Shown in pieces: positions 16,573 to 24,947 of a stretch of DNA of 50,506 nt. A program made the position numbers and the translations under genes. The stretch comes from Deltaproteobacteria bacterium Ga0077550 (GTDB taxonomy: Bacteria > Myxococcota_A > Polyangia > Nannocystales > Nannocystaceae). The number at the start of each line of letters is the position of its first letter. The stretch's first letter is position 1. The stretch lies in assembly GCA_001464385.1 (NCBI GenBank), contig LNFB01000378.1:1-50506 (forward strand). Reading direction: 5' to 3'. A model generated the notes under the pieces. It had not been told where the DNA came from and ran no database searches. It worked only from the letters and a program-made list of their open reading frames with translations.

Positions 16573-16604
16573 AGGAGCCAGACCCCTGACGGGGGCTGGC
16601 TCCT
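16573..16604. terminator. REP-like palindrome, possible terminator
   Basis: AGGAGCCAG (16573-16581) and CTGGCTCCT (16596-16604) are perfect inverted repeats. Inside, after an A-G mismatch, CCCC pairs with GGGG around a TGAC loop, giving a stem of about 13 pairs. No T-run follows, so if it terminates transcription it is not a classic intrinsic terminator. The arm sequence resembles the intergenic REP-type palindromes seen in many GC-rich genomes. Confidence 0.55.
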
Positions 16605-16609
16605 GGCCG

Positions 16610-16615
16610 TATCCT
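16610..16615 (+). promoter_or_regulatory. TATCCT -10-like box
   Basis: TATCCT ends 7 bases before the GTG at 16623, just behind the palindrome. It fits a leaderless transcript for the small Cys-rich protein. Confidence 0.4.
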
Positions 16616-16622
16616 CCCGCCC

Positions 16623-17090
16623 GTGGACGCCCCCGCCGAACGCCGACCGACGACCCGCCGCGTGCTGCTCGTGCTCGGCGGGATCGTGGCGGCCGTCTGC
16701 GTCGCGTTCGGCGTCGCGATCGTCCGGCAGCAGCGGGACTTCGCCGAGTACCGCGCCGCCACGCTCGAGGCCGGGCCGCTGCCGTGGGACAGCACACCCA
16801 TGACGCCCGACGCGTGCGTCGGCTTCGCGGTCGACTGGGCGATGGCGTGCCCCGGCCTCGGCACCTGGTGCGAGAGCGAGGCGCCGCGCGTCGTCGGTCG
16901 GTGCATGGCGGCGCAGGATCGTCAGGCGTTCTGCACCGAGGCCGCGGACACCGTCGCGAGCACGGGCTTCGGCGTGGCCGAGTGCGTCGCGATGCGCGAG
17001 CGCATCGACGGGCAGTACGCCCAGCGCGGCCACAAGAAGTTCTGCGCGGCGGCCTATCGCGCGGTCGCCGAGCACTGCCGCCGGCGCTAG
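16623..17090 (+). CDS. Small membrane-anchored, cysteine-rich extracytoplasmic protein
   Basis: A 155-residue protein starting at GTG 16623. An uncleaved-looking hydrophobic segment (VLLVLGGIVAAVCVAFGVAI, about 14-33) is followed by a soluble domain with eight cysteines (DAC, MAC, WC, RC, FC, EC, FC, HC), an even number that suggests disulfides outside the cytoplasm. No family was recognised. It converges with the nucleotidyltransferase gene; the two stop codons share CTAG at 17087-17090. Function unknown. Confidence 0.7.
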   Translation: MDAPAERRPTTRRVLLVLGGIVAAVCVAFGVAIVRQQRDFAEYRAATLEAGPLPWDSTPMTPDACVGFAVDWAMACPGLGTWCESEAPRVVGRCMAAQDRQAFCTEAADTVASTGFGVAECVAMRERIDGQYAQRGHKKFCAAAYRAVAEHCRRR

Positions 17091-17488
17091 GCTGTCCCGT
17101 CATGGCTCGCACAGGCCACCGTGAGCGGCCGCCCGAACACCGTCTGTGTCGATCGGCGGGAGAACTCCTCGCGCGAGAACGGCCGGGGCTTGCGGAGCAT
17201 GAGGTCGATCTTCCAGCCGCTGCCGAGATCGAGCACGTTGAACTGCGAGTGGCGCCGCAGGGCGTCGAGCGCGGCCTCCATCGAGACGTAGTAGTCCGCC
17301 TCGGGCAGCCCCGTGACGAACGCTCGCAGTGACGCTGCGTCGGCCGAGATCACGATGTCGACGTCCATCGTCGCGCGGGCGCGGCCATGCACGAGCGCCG
17401 CGATCGAGCCCACGATCATGTAGCCGATCCCGACCGCCTCGAGTCGGTTGGCGATGTCTGCGATCGTTGCGCCGAGGTCGTCCGTCAT
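17087..17488 (-). CDS. Nucleotidyltransferase, C-terminally truncated
   Basis: A 133-residue protein with the minimal nucleotidyltransferase signature: VGSIAALVHGRARATMDVDI, i.e. the GS motif followed by DxD, near residues 26-45. Related stand-alone proteins of the AbiEii/MNT kind continue for 30-60 residues beyond the VFGRPL strand with an EDxxLxKL helical part. Here the reading stops after VFGRPLTVACASHDGTA, so the C-terminal helix is missing. This looks like a 3' deletion or decay. The gene follows its small partner by 23 bases on the same strand, an arrangement typical of such pairs. It may have been an AMPylating or tRNA-modifying antitoxin-type enzyme; activity of the shortened form is doubtful. 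Confidence 0.7.
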   Translation of the reverse strand: MTDDLGATIADIANRLEAVGIGYMIVGSIAALVHGRARATMDVDIVISADAASLRAFVTGLPEADYYVSMEAALDALRRHSQFNVLDLGSGWKIDLMLRKPRPFSREEFSRRSTQTVFGRPLTVACASHDGTA

Positions 17489-17511
17489 CGTGGTCCCTGG
17501 AGCTCGGCCGC

Positions 17512-17766
17512 TCACGGCTCGACGGTCAGCGCCTCGGGGATCGCCGCGCGGAGCAGCTCGACGTCCTCGATCATGAGCCGCCACATCGCGAGGTCGACGG
17601 TGCGATCGTCGTACTCGGGGTGGCGGGCGCGGATCCCCGCGCGCATCAAGGCCCGCGCGGACCGGCACAGCCGCGCTCCGATCTCCTCGCGCTCCGCCGG
17701 CGTCGCCCGGCGCATCCGGTCGAGCTGCATCGCGTGCACCTCGGGGCTGGTGTCGGCGGGTCGCAA
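17512..17766 (-). CDS. Small partner protein of the nucleotidyltransferase
   Basis: A protein of up to 84 residues. The core, MQLDRMRRATPAEREEIGA followed by ALMRAGIRARHPEYDD and a WRLM helix, is a recognisable helical family that usually precedes a nucleotidyltransferase gene; it has no known activity. The exact start is uncertain: TTG 17766 gives an N-terminus with the TSPEVHA stretch seen in relatives, while GTG 17739 and ATG 17730 are shorter options. It lies 23 bases before the truncated nucleotidyltransferase and 71 bases from the divergent GNAT gene. The two probably form a toxin-antitoxin-like or housekeeping module, now partly degraded. Confidence 0.5.
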   Translation of the reverse strand: MRPADTSPEVHAMQLDRMRRATPAEREEIGARLCRSARALMRAGIRARHPEYDDRTVDLAMWRLMIEDVELLRAAIPEALTVEP

Positions 17767-17837
17767 CGCTTCGACCGCAGCCCGCGGGGCAGCGCGTCGC
17801 AACGCCGCTTCCCCCCCGTGCGATACTCCCCGTCGCG

Positions 17838-18371
17838 ATGACCCGCGCGCTGCCGGCCCCGTTCGCGATCCGCGGCGCTCGTCTCGACGAGCTGCCGGGC
17901 CTGCAGCGGATCGAGCGCGAGGCCGGGGCGCTGTTCGTCGCGTTCGGCGTGACCGGCGAGGGCGACGTCCTGTCGATCGCGGCGATGGTCGAGGCCCACG
18001 CGGCGGCGCTGCTGTGGGTGGTCGCCGATGGCAATGACGCACCGGTCGCGTTCGCGGCGTGCTGGGCCCACCCCGACGCGCTGCACCTGCGCGAGATCGA
18101 CGTCGATCCCCTGCACATGCGGCGGGGCTTCGGGCGCGCGCTCGTCGACCATGCGCGCCGCGTCGCCTCGGCGCGCGGCCTGTCGCAGGTCACGCTGACG
18201 ACCTTCCTGCACGTGCCCTGGAACGCCCCGCTGTATCGCCGCTACGGCTTCGCGGTGCTCGACGACGCGACGCTGCCGGCGTGGCTCGCGGCGATCCGCC
18301 TCGCCGAGACGCCGACCGTCGGGGACGCAGGGCTGCCGCGGGTCGCGATGTCGATCGCCTCGCTTCCGTAG
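17838..18371 (+). CDS. GNAT-family N-acetyltransferase
   Basis: A 177-residue acetyltransferase. The acetyl-CoA binding segment is REIDVDPLHMRRGFGRALVDHA near residues 85-105, preceded by the beta-bulge strand and followed by PLYRRYGFAVLDD, the typical GNAT C-terminal motif. The acceptor cannot be predicted. The gene is monocistronic in appearance, with an ATG at 17838 and a separate promoter-like box before the next gene. Confidence 0.85.
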   Translation: MTRALPAPFAIRGARLDELPGLQRIEREAGALFVAFGVTGEGDVLSIAAMVEAHAAALLWVVADGNDAPVAFAACWAHPDALHLREIDVDPLHMRRGFGRALVDHARRVASARGLSQVTLTTFLHVPWNAPLYRRYGFAVLDDATLPAWLAAIRLAETPTVGDAGLPRVAMSIASLP

Positions 18372-18401
18372 TCGTCGGGCAGACGCCGCGCGTCCCGGTG
18401 T

Positions 18402-18407
18402 TACGCT
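18402..18407 (+). promoter_or_regulatory. TACGCT -10-like box
   Basis: TACGCT ends 10 bases before the ATG at 18418. It is identical to the boxes at 69 and 11199. Confidence 0.4.
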
Positions 18408-18417
18408 GCCGCGCACC

Positions 18418-19758
18418 ATGGACACGGACTTCGACGCCATCGTCATCGGTGCCGGCCAATCAGGCCCCTCGCTCGCGGTGCGGCTCGCCCACGCCGGGCA
18501 CACGGTCGCGCTGGTGGAGCGCCGCGGCCTCGGGGGCACGTGCGTCAACGATGGCTGCATCCCGACCAAGACGCTGATCGCCAGCGCCCGGGTCGCGTGG
18601 CTCGCCCGCGAGGCCGCGCGCTTCGGCGTGATGACGGGCCCGGTCGAGGTCGACATGGCGCGGGTCAAGGCGCGCAAGGACGCGGTGGTGCAGCAGTCGC
18701 GCGACGGACTCACGCTCGTCGAGGGCCACGCCCGCTTCGAGGACGCACACACGATCCGCGTCGGCGAGCGAGTGCTGCGGGCGAAGCGGTTCTTCGTCAA
18801 CGTCGGCGGGCGGGCCATCGTGCCGGCGGCCCTGGCCGAGGTGCCGTGTCTGACCAACCACTCGATGATGGACCTCGATCGGGTGCCCGAGCACCTCGTC
18901 GTCGTCGGTGGCAGCTACGTCGGCCTCGAGTTCGCGCAGATGTACCGGCGCTTCGGCAGCCGGGTCACCGTGATCGAGCAGGGCCCGCGGATCATCGCGC
19001 GCGAGGACGAGGACGTCTCGACCGAGGTGCAGCGGATCCTCGAGCTCGAGGGGCTGACGATCCACAGCGGCACGGCCGTCCGCGCGGCGCGATCGATCGA
19101 GGGTGGGATCGAGATCGCGACCGACGGTGTGACGGTGACCGGCTCGCACGTGCTCGCCGCGATCGGTCGCCGCCCGAACACCGACGACCTCGGCCTGGAC
19201 CGCGCCGGCGTCACCACCGACGCTCGCGGCTTCGTCACCGTCGACGACACGCTGCGCACCAGCGTCGAACACATCTGGGCGATCGGGGACGTGAACGGCC
19301 GCGGGGCGTTCACGCACACCTCGTACAACGACTACGAGATCGTCGCGGAGAACCTCCTCGACGGCGCGAACCGTCGCGTGAGCGATCGCCTGCCGATCTA
19401 CGCGCTGTACACCGACCCGCCGCTGGGACGGGTGGGCATGAACAAGACCGAGGCGCGCGCCTCGGGCAAGCGCGTCCTCGTCGGTCACCTGCCCATGACG
19501 CGGGTGGGCCGGGCCCGCGAGCGCGGCGAGACCCACGGCTTCATCGAGATCCTCGTCGACGACACTGCCGGCGAGGGGCGCGGTCGCATCCTCGGCGCGA
19601 CGATCCTCGGCGTCGAGGGCGACGAGGCGATCCACGGGATCGCCGACATCATGTACGCGCGCGCGCACTACTCGGTGCTGTCGCGGGCGGTGCACGCCCA
19701 CCCGACCGTGAGCGAGCTGATCCCGACCACGCTGCAGAGCCTGGTCCCGCTGGAGTAG
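18418..19758 (+). CDS. Pyridine nucleotide-disulfide oxidoreductase, mercuric-reductase-like
   Basis: A 446-residue class I FAD disulfide reductase. The FAD site GAGQSG is at 11-16 and the redox-active disulfide is Cys42/Cys47 in GGTCVNDGCIPTKT. A second Rossmann motif VVGGSYVGLEFAQ binds NAD(P)H, and the AIGDVNGRGAFTH segment contacts FAD. The C-terminal dimer face carries HPTVSE (His428, Glu433), the proton relay of the family. There is no N-terminal HMA domain and no C-terminal vicinal Cys pair as in true MerA, and no lipoamide context, so the substrate is open; a soluble disulfide or dihydrolipoamide-like compound is likely. It stands alone, 129 bases before purF. Confidence 0.88.
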   Translation: MDTDFDAIVIGAGQSGPSLAVRLAHAGHTVALVERRGLGGTCVNDGCIPTKTLIASARVAWLAREAARFGVMTGPVEVDMARVKARKDAVVQQSRDGLTLVEGHARFEDAHTIRVGERVLRAKRFFVNVGGRAIVPAALAEVPCLTNHSMMDLDRVPEHLVVVGGSYVGLEFAQMYRRFGSRVTVIEQGPRIIAREDEDVSTEVQRILELEGLTIHSGTAVRAARSIEGGIEIATDGVTVTGSHVLAAIGRRPNTDDLGLDRAGVTTDARGFVTVDDTLRTSVEHIWAIGDVNGRGAFTHTSYNDYEIVAENLLDGANRRVSDRLPIYALYTDPPLGRVGMNKTEARASGKRVLVGHLPMTRVGRARERGETHGFIEILVDDTAGEGRGRILGATILGVEGDEAIHGIADIMYARAHYSVLSRAVHAHPTVSELIPTTLQSLVPLE

Positions 19759-19887
19759 GGGCGCCCGCGTGCGTCGGCGCCCGGATCGCGACCGCGCGCG
19801 CGATCCGGCTCGAGCGCGCGTGCGCCAGGCGCCGTGACCCCGCTCCCGTCGACGCGCCCGCGGCAGTCGTGCTACAGAGCCCGCACC

Positions 19888-21342
19888 ATGTGTGGGTTCG
19901 TCGGCCTCGTCGCAAGCACCGAAGTCGCTCCCGAGATCCACATCGCGTTGCAGGCGCTGCAGCACCGCGGTCAGGACTGTGCCGGCATCGCGACGATGCG
20001 CGCGGACGGCAACGAGTTCTTCGCCCACCGCGGGCTCGGTCAGGTGCCGCAGGCGGTGCCGGCCGACGCGCTCGCGACGCTCGAGGGCCCGGTGGGCCTC
20101 GGCCACGTCCGCTACCCCACGATCGGGCGCGGGCTGCTGCGCGACGCCCAGCCGTTCTTCTTCCGCCAGCCCGGCGTGTTGATGGCGCACAACGGCAACG
20201 TCACCAACTACCGCGCGCTGCGGGACTCGCTGCGCGAGCGATCGATCCACCTGCTGTCGCAGTGCGACGTCGAACCGGTGATGTGCGAGTTCGCCGATGC
20301 GCTGAACCTCGCGCGTCGCTCGGCCCACACCGTCGACGACGCGATGCAGGCGCTGCGAGAGGTCCGCAAGCGGGTGCAGGGCAGCTACTCGATCGTGGCG
20401 GCGCTGATGCTCGACGGCCAGCCGACACTGGTCGTGTTCCGCGATCCCAACGGCATCCGGCCCGCGGTGCTCGGGCGGCGCGGCACCGGTGCCGATACCT
20501 CGTGGGTCTGCGCCAGCGAGACCGTCGCCCTCGACGTCCTCGGCTTCGAGCGCGTCGAGGAGCCGAGCCCCGGCGAGGTGCTGTTCCTGCGCGCCGGCGC
20601 CGCGCCGATCCGCCGCGCGATCGACCAGGCCGTGCGGGCGCCCTGCGTGTTCGAGCACATCTATTTCGCGCGGCCCGACTCGATGATCGACGAGCGCGGC
20701 GTGTACCAGTCGCGCCTGGGCCTCGGCCGCGAGCTCGCCGACCGCGTCCGCGCCAAGGGCATCGTGGCCGACGTCGTCGTGCCGGTCCCCGACACCGCGC
20801 GACCCGCTGCAGCGGCGCTCGCCGAGACCCTCGGCCTGCCGGTGCGCGAGGGCTTCATCAAGAACCGCTACAGCGGCCGCACGTTCATCATGCCGGACCT
20901 GCTGACGCGGATCTCGGCGCTGCGGCTCAAGCTCAACCCGCTGCGCTCGGAGATCGAGGGCCGCCGCGTGCTGCTCGTCGACGACTCGATCGTTCGCGGC
21001 ACGACGCTCAAGCGGGTCAACGCGCTGCTGCGCGAGGCCGGCGCGGCCGAGGTCCACCTGGCGATCCACGCCCCGCCGGTGCTGCACCCCTGCTTCTACG
21101 GCATCGACATGTCGACCGAGGAGGAGCTCTTCGCCCGCCGCTTCTCCCGCGACCTCGACACGCTCGAGCGCGAGGCCGCCGCGGCGCTCGAGGTCGAGTC
21201 GCTGACGTACCTCCCGGTCGACGCGATGAACCGCGTGTTCTCGGGCCCGCGGTGCGCGGCGTGCTTCGACGGGAACTACCCGCAGGCGGTGGATCGCGAC
21301 GAGCGAGCGTCGATCGTCGAGGACCGCCGCCAGCGAGACTGA
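19888..21342 (+). CDS. purF: Amidophosphoribosyltransferase
   Basis: A 484-residue enzyme of the first committed step of purine synthesis: PRPP plus glutamine gives 5-phosphoribosylamine. The start MCGFVGL exposes the catalytic Cys after Met removal; the glutaminase part carries LQHRGQDCAGIA. The phosphoribosyltransferase domain has the PRPP loop LLVDDSIVRGTT. Cysteines in APCVFEHIYFARPDS, HPCFYGIDMS and CAACFDGNYP match the four [4Fe-4S] ligands of the Bacillus-type enzyme, so an oxygen-sensitive cluster is expected. There is no propeptide of note. It stands alone among pur genes; an imperfect TACAGA lies 9 bases upstream of the ATG. Confidence 0.95.
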   Translation: MCGFVGLVASTEVAPEIHIALQALQHRGQDCAGIATMRADGNEFFAHRGLGQVPQAVPADALATLEGPVGLGHVRYPTIGRGLLRDAQPFFFRQPGVLMAHNGNVTNYRALRDSLRERSIHLLSQCDVEPVMCEFADALNLARRSAHTVDDAMQALREVRKRVQGSYSIVAALMLDGQPTLVVFRDPNGIRPAVLGRRGTGADTSWVCASETVALDVLGFERVEEPSPGEVLFLRAGAAPIRRAIDQAVRAPCVFEHIYFARPDSMIDERGVYQSRLGLGRELADRVRAKGIVADVVVPVPDTARPAAAALAETLGLPVREGFIKNRYSGRTFIMPDLLTRISALRLKLNPLRSEIEGRRVLLVDDSIVRGTTLKRVNALLREAGAAEVHLAIHAPPVLHPCFYGIDMSTEEELFARRFSRDLDTLEREAAAALEVESLTYLPVDAMNRVFSGPRCAACFDGNYPQAVDRDERASIVEDRRQRD

Positions 21343-21371
21343 CGTGGGGGGTTCCGAGTGGGCCGCCTGAC

Positions 21372-21911
21372 ATGCAGGACGTCGTCGTCGGAAGAATCGA
21401 GCTCGCCGTGGACGTGAACCAGACACTCTCGAACTTCAGGGACATGCTGAACGCCGGATACCCCAGCTGGCGCCGTTCGGCGGAGGCCCAGGTGACGACC
21501 GAGCGGCGTCCCCTCGATGAGATCTTCTCCGACTGGACGCAGGCCATCTGGGAACTCCTCGTGGAGCGGACGCTGTGCCCTCCGGGCGAGTTCCTCCAAC
21601 TCTACGACTCCGGATCGGACTATGAGGAGGCAGGGTATTCGCGCGTCTTCTTCCACGACGCAGGCCCGACGCACGAGCTGGTCTGCGAGTCCGCGGCCGG
21701 TACGGTCGTCGACGTTCTCTCGGGCGCCGAGTTCCACCCGGACGCATGCGTGTTCGAACGGTTCGTGGCGAATATCGGTGAGTGGTTCGCGGATGAACCC
21801 CCATTCGATCATGTGCTGCTGAGAAGCGGCAACACCTTGTACATGACGTCGATCGCGGATGTGGTCTTCGTGAAGCACCGCTTGCGTGACGCGCCATCCG
21901 GGCGACGCTGA
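21372..21911 (+). CDS. Unrecognised 179-aa protein of atypical composition
   Basis: A soluble acidic protein of 179 residues with no signal or membrane segment. Visible features are IFSDWTQAIWELLVERT and GEFLQLYDSGSDYEEAGYSRVFF, followed by a C-terminal strand-rich part. I do not recognise a family; the general look recalls small immunity-type proteins of toxin systems. Codon choice is noticeably less GC3-biased than in neighbouring genes (more GAA, AAT, TTC/TTG mixtures), which suggests recent acquisition. The ATG at 21372 lies 29 bases behind purF. Its 3' side converges with the TPR kinase gene. Confidence 0.65.
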   Translation: MQDVVVGRIELAVDVNQTLSNFRDMLNAGYPSWRRSAEAQVTTERRPLDEIFSDWTQAIWELLVERTLCPPGEFLQLYDSGSDYEEAGYSRVFFHDAGPTHELVCESAAGTVVDVLSGAEFHPDACVFERFVANIGEWFADEPPFDHVLLRSGNTLYMTSIADVVFVKHRLRDAPSGRR

Positions 21912-21978
21912 CCCTGCCGGCTCGCACAGCTTCCACAACGACGATCCTCACCGCGCTGCCGCGAGGCCTCGCACTCCC

Positions 21979-24885
21979 CTACCTGGCAAACCCCTCGCAC
22001 TCCGCGAGGTACGCTGGCGTCGCCCCGCCCGTGCCCCGATACGACGCACACGCCTGATCGGCCAGGCCCTCGCCGCGAGCCGAGTGGGGATCCACCAGTG
22101 TCAGCGCCCGCGCCAGCACGACCCGCGCGGTCGCGAGATCCGCAGCCGATGCGTCGCCCTGCTCGCGCAGCTCCAGCGCCCGCTCGGCGTACGTCACCGC
22201 CTCGGCTGCACGCCCGCGGTGGATCGCCGCGCGCGCGAGCCCCACGAGCGCGTACGAGAGGTCGCGATGCTGCGCACCGAGGGTGCGCTCGAGGATCGGG
22301 AGTGCGCGCTCGAACATCGGGGAGGCGGCATCGTGGTCGCCGCGACGCTGCAACACGCTCGCGAGGTGGACGAGCGCCTCCAACGTCTCGGGGTGGTCGG
22401 GGCCTTGCGTCCTGGACTTGATCGCGAGCGCGCGCTCGAACAGTCCCTTGGCGTCGTCGTCGTGACCCATCATGAAGTGGGCGAGGCCGAGGTTGACGAG
22501 GCTCACCGCGACATCCGGATGTTCCGACCCGAGGGCGACCTCGCGGATCTCGAGCGCGCGTTCGTGCAACGCGGCCGCGGCTTCGTACTCGCCCAGGAGA
22601 TGCCGGACGACGCCCATGTTCGAGACGACGGTGGCGACCTTCGCGTGCGTGGGGCCGAACGCGGCGGTCTGCACGGCGAGCGCGCGCTCGAAGTGCGCGA
22701 GGGCCTCGGCGTATGCGGCGGTCCTGACCTCGACGAGCGCGAGGTTGTTGAGGCTCGGCACGACGTCGCGGTGCTCTCGCCCCTTCGTGGTCTCGACGAT
22801 CGTCAGCCCGCGCTGGAAGTCCGCCTTGGCGCCGACGTAGTCGCCGCGGCGGAAGCGGGCCAGGCCGAGGTTGTCGAGCGCCGAGGCGATGTTCGGATGC
22901 TCGGGGCCGAGCCCGTGTTCCAGCCGCTCGAGCGCCCCCTCGAACGCGATCCTCGCCTGCTCGTAGTCACCGCGCGCGAACTCGATGCGGCCGACGTTGG
23001 TGAGTCCCGACGCCGCTTCCAAGCCGAGCGGATCGGGCACCTCGGCGCGCAGCACCTCAGCGTGCTCCGCCCAGAGCAGGCCATCGTCGGGCCGCGCGAG
23101 CGACGTGCCGACGAGACGCGAGAGGGCGTCGGCGGCCCACAACGCCTCGTCGACCTCGCCGGCGCGCATGGCCTCGAAGTACGCGGCCTGCGTCATCGTC
23201 TCGGCCTCTGCGAACGCGCCCGTGTCCACGAGCAACGAGCCGACGCGTCGCCGCGCCGACGCGACGAGGCGCGGCCAACCGAGCTCCTGGGCGCGCGCCA
23301 GGGTCGCGTGCGCGACGGCCAGACCTTCGGCGTGGGCGCCGGTGGCCCACAGCGCGTCGGCCCGCGCGAACTCGGCGTGGATGCCGGGGATCTGGTCGCG
23401 CGCGTCGGGCGGTGGCGGTGATCGGCGTCGCAACGTCGCGTCATCGAGGCAGGGGTCGATCCGAGCGAGGCCAGCGGCCGCCTGCACGGCACGATTCGCG
23501 GCCTCGGTGTCCGCGTCGGCGAGTCGGGTCACGAGCGCCTGCAGCTCGAGCCTGCGCTCGTCGAGACACCACGTCGCGCGATCGAGGACCTCGTCGTCCC
23601 AGCGTTTCTCCACCGCATGGGCCCGGCACGCGCCGGTGCGCGCGTCCTGCCATGCACGTGCATGCGCGTCGAGCCAGGGCGTGACCTTCTGTACGGTCGT
23701 CTCGGCTGCCCATGCGCCGCTCTGCAACAGGCCGTCGTGCACGGCCGCACGGACATCATCGTTCCACACCTCGGCGATCGTCGCGCCGCTCCGCTCGCAC
23801 ATGGCCTCGGCCTCCGCGCGAACATGCTGGCGATAGACCGCCACGCCCAGCCCGAGCGCCGCGATCGCGGCGAGACCGATCGCGGTGACGCGCAGACGCT
23901 TGCGACGCTGCCCGCCCTCCAGCGTCGCCACCAACGCCCGCATGTCCGCGAAGCGCTGCTCCGGCTGGGTCGCCATCCCGCGCTCGCACGCGCGATGCAG
24001 CCACCGCGGAATGCCAACCCCCGCCGGTGGCGCCGAACGGTCGCCGACGGTGATCGCTCGCACCAGCGCCGGCAGCCCGTCGCCGCGGAACGGCCGCTCG
24101 CCGTAGAGCATCTCCCACAGCGCGACGCAGAACGCGAACTGATCCGCGGCCGGGCCCACGTCGCGGCCCGCGAGCTGCTCGGGCGCCATGTAGGCCGGCG
24201 TGCCCACGAAGGCGCCGACGCGCGTCAGCGGGCTGTCGAGCGCGCTCGGGCTGCGCCGCATGTCGACGGGCGCCTCGGGCACCTCGGGCGGCACGTCGGC
24301 GTTCGCCCCCTCGACGGCCGGACGCGCGAGCCCGAAGTCCATCACGCGCACGCGTTGTTCTCCACGCATCGCCGGCGCGGTGATCATCACGTTGTCGGGC
24401 TTGAAGTCGCGATGGACCAGGCCGCGATCATGCGCAGCGATCAATCCTCGGCCCGCGGCCACGAACACGTCGAGGATGTCGCGCCAGCTCCGCGCCGCGG
24501 ACTCGCGCCAGGCGGTGAGCGTTTCGCCCTCGACGAACTCCATCGCGAGCACCACGCGTCCGTCGTGCTCGAGCACGTCGTGCACGGCGACGACGTTCGG
24601 GTGACTGAGCCGCGCGAGCGCCTGCGCTTCGCGTTGCAGACGTCTCCGTGCATCGTCCGAGTCGCCACCCGGGGCGTCGGCGTGCAGCAGCTTCAGCGCG
24701 ACCTTGCGGTCCAGCTCGGGGTCGTACGCGGCGTAGACGACGCCCATGCCGCCCGCGCCGAGGCGAGAGAGGATCGTGTGGCGGCCGATCGCGGCGCCGC
24801 GCTCGAGCACCGCGCGCGCCGACGGACGCTCGGCCCCGCGGGACTCGGCGGCGATCGTGTCGTCGGAGCCGGAGCGCTCGCCCAT
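21979..24885 (-). CDS. Membrane Ser/Thr protein kinase with TPR sensor arm
   Basis: A 968-residue Hanks-type kinase. Catalytic residues are complete: glycine loop GAGGMG (43-48), Lys65 in VALKLL, HRDFKPDN with Asp160, and DFG with Asp183, then GTPAYMAPEQ. One transmembrane helix lies at about 331-351. The C-terminal 600 residues, expected outside the cytoplasm if the topology follows PknB-like kinases, consist of a helical region with scattered Cys and then at least seven tetratricopeptide repeats of the NLGxxxxxxGxxxxA type. Such kinases are abundant in myxobacteria and phosphorylate regulators in development and metabolism. A TACCAT box lies 9 bases before its ATG. It is divergent to the DUF1573 selenoprotein candidate across 62 bases. 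Confidence 0.93.
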   Translation of the reverse strand: MGERSGSDDTIAAESRGAERPSARAVLERGAAIGRHTILSRLGAGGMGVVYAAYDPELDRKVALKLLHADAPGGDSDDARRRLQREAQALARLSHPNVVAVHDVLEHDGRVVLAMEFVEGETLTAWRESAARSWRDILDVFVAAGRGLIAAHDRGLVHRDFKPDNVMITAPAMRGEQRVRVMDFGLARPAVEGANADVPPEVPEAPVDMRRSPSALDSPLTRVGAFVGTPAYMAPEQLAGRDVGPAADQFAFCVALWEMLYGERPFRGDGLPALVRAITVGDRSAPPAGVGIPRWLHRACERGMATQPEQRFADMRALVATLEGGQRRKRLRVTAIGLAAIAALGLGVAVYRQHVRAEAEAMCERSGATIAEVWNDDVRAAVHDGLLQSGAWAAETTVQKVTPWLDAHARAWQDARTGACRAHAVEKRWDDEVLDRATWCLDERRLELQALVTRLADADTEAANRAVQAAAGLARIDPCLDDATLRRRSPPPPDARDQIPGIHAEFARADALWATGAHAEGLAVAHATLARAQELGWPRLVASARRRVGSLLVDTGAFAEAETMTQAAYFEAMRAGEVDEALWAADALSRLVGTSLARPDDGLLWAEHAEVLRAEVPDPLGLEAASGLTNVGRIEFARGDYEQARIAFEGALERLEHGLGPEHPNIASALDNLGLARFRRGDYVGAKADFQRGLTIVETTKGREHRDVVPSLNNLALVEVRTAAYAEALAHFERALAVQTAAFGPTHAKVATVVSNMGVVRHLLGEYEAAAALHERALEIREVALGSEHPDVAVSLVNLGLAHFMMGHDDDAKGLFERALAIKSRTQGPDHPETLEALVHLASVLQRRGDHDAASPMFERALPILERTLGAQHRDLSYALVGLARAAIHRGRAAEAVTYAERALELREQGDASAADLATARVVLARALTLVDPHSARGEGLADQACASYRGTGGATPAYLAECEGFAR

Positions 24886-24894
24886 TGCACGGCG

Positions 24895-24900
24895 ATGGTA
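24895..24900 (-). promoter_or_regulatory. TACCAT -10-like box of the TPR kinase
   Basis: On the minus strand TACCAT ends 9 bases before the ATG at 24885. The divergent gene has TACCGT at 24932-24937, 10 bases before its ATG at 24948. Confidence 0.4.
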
Positions 24901-24947
24901 GGCCGACCAGGCGACGACGTGGCAGATGGACTACCGTTCATCCCGTG

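Noticed and set aside
18540..21371. Long plus-strand frame over the oxidoreductase and purF ahead of the 179-aa gene
   Set aside because: Only the last 180 codons (from ATG 21372) look like protein; the rest is Arg-rich shadow of two well-supported genes.
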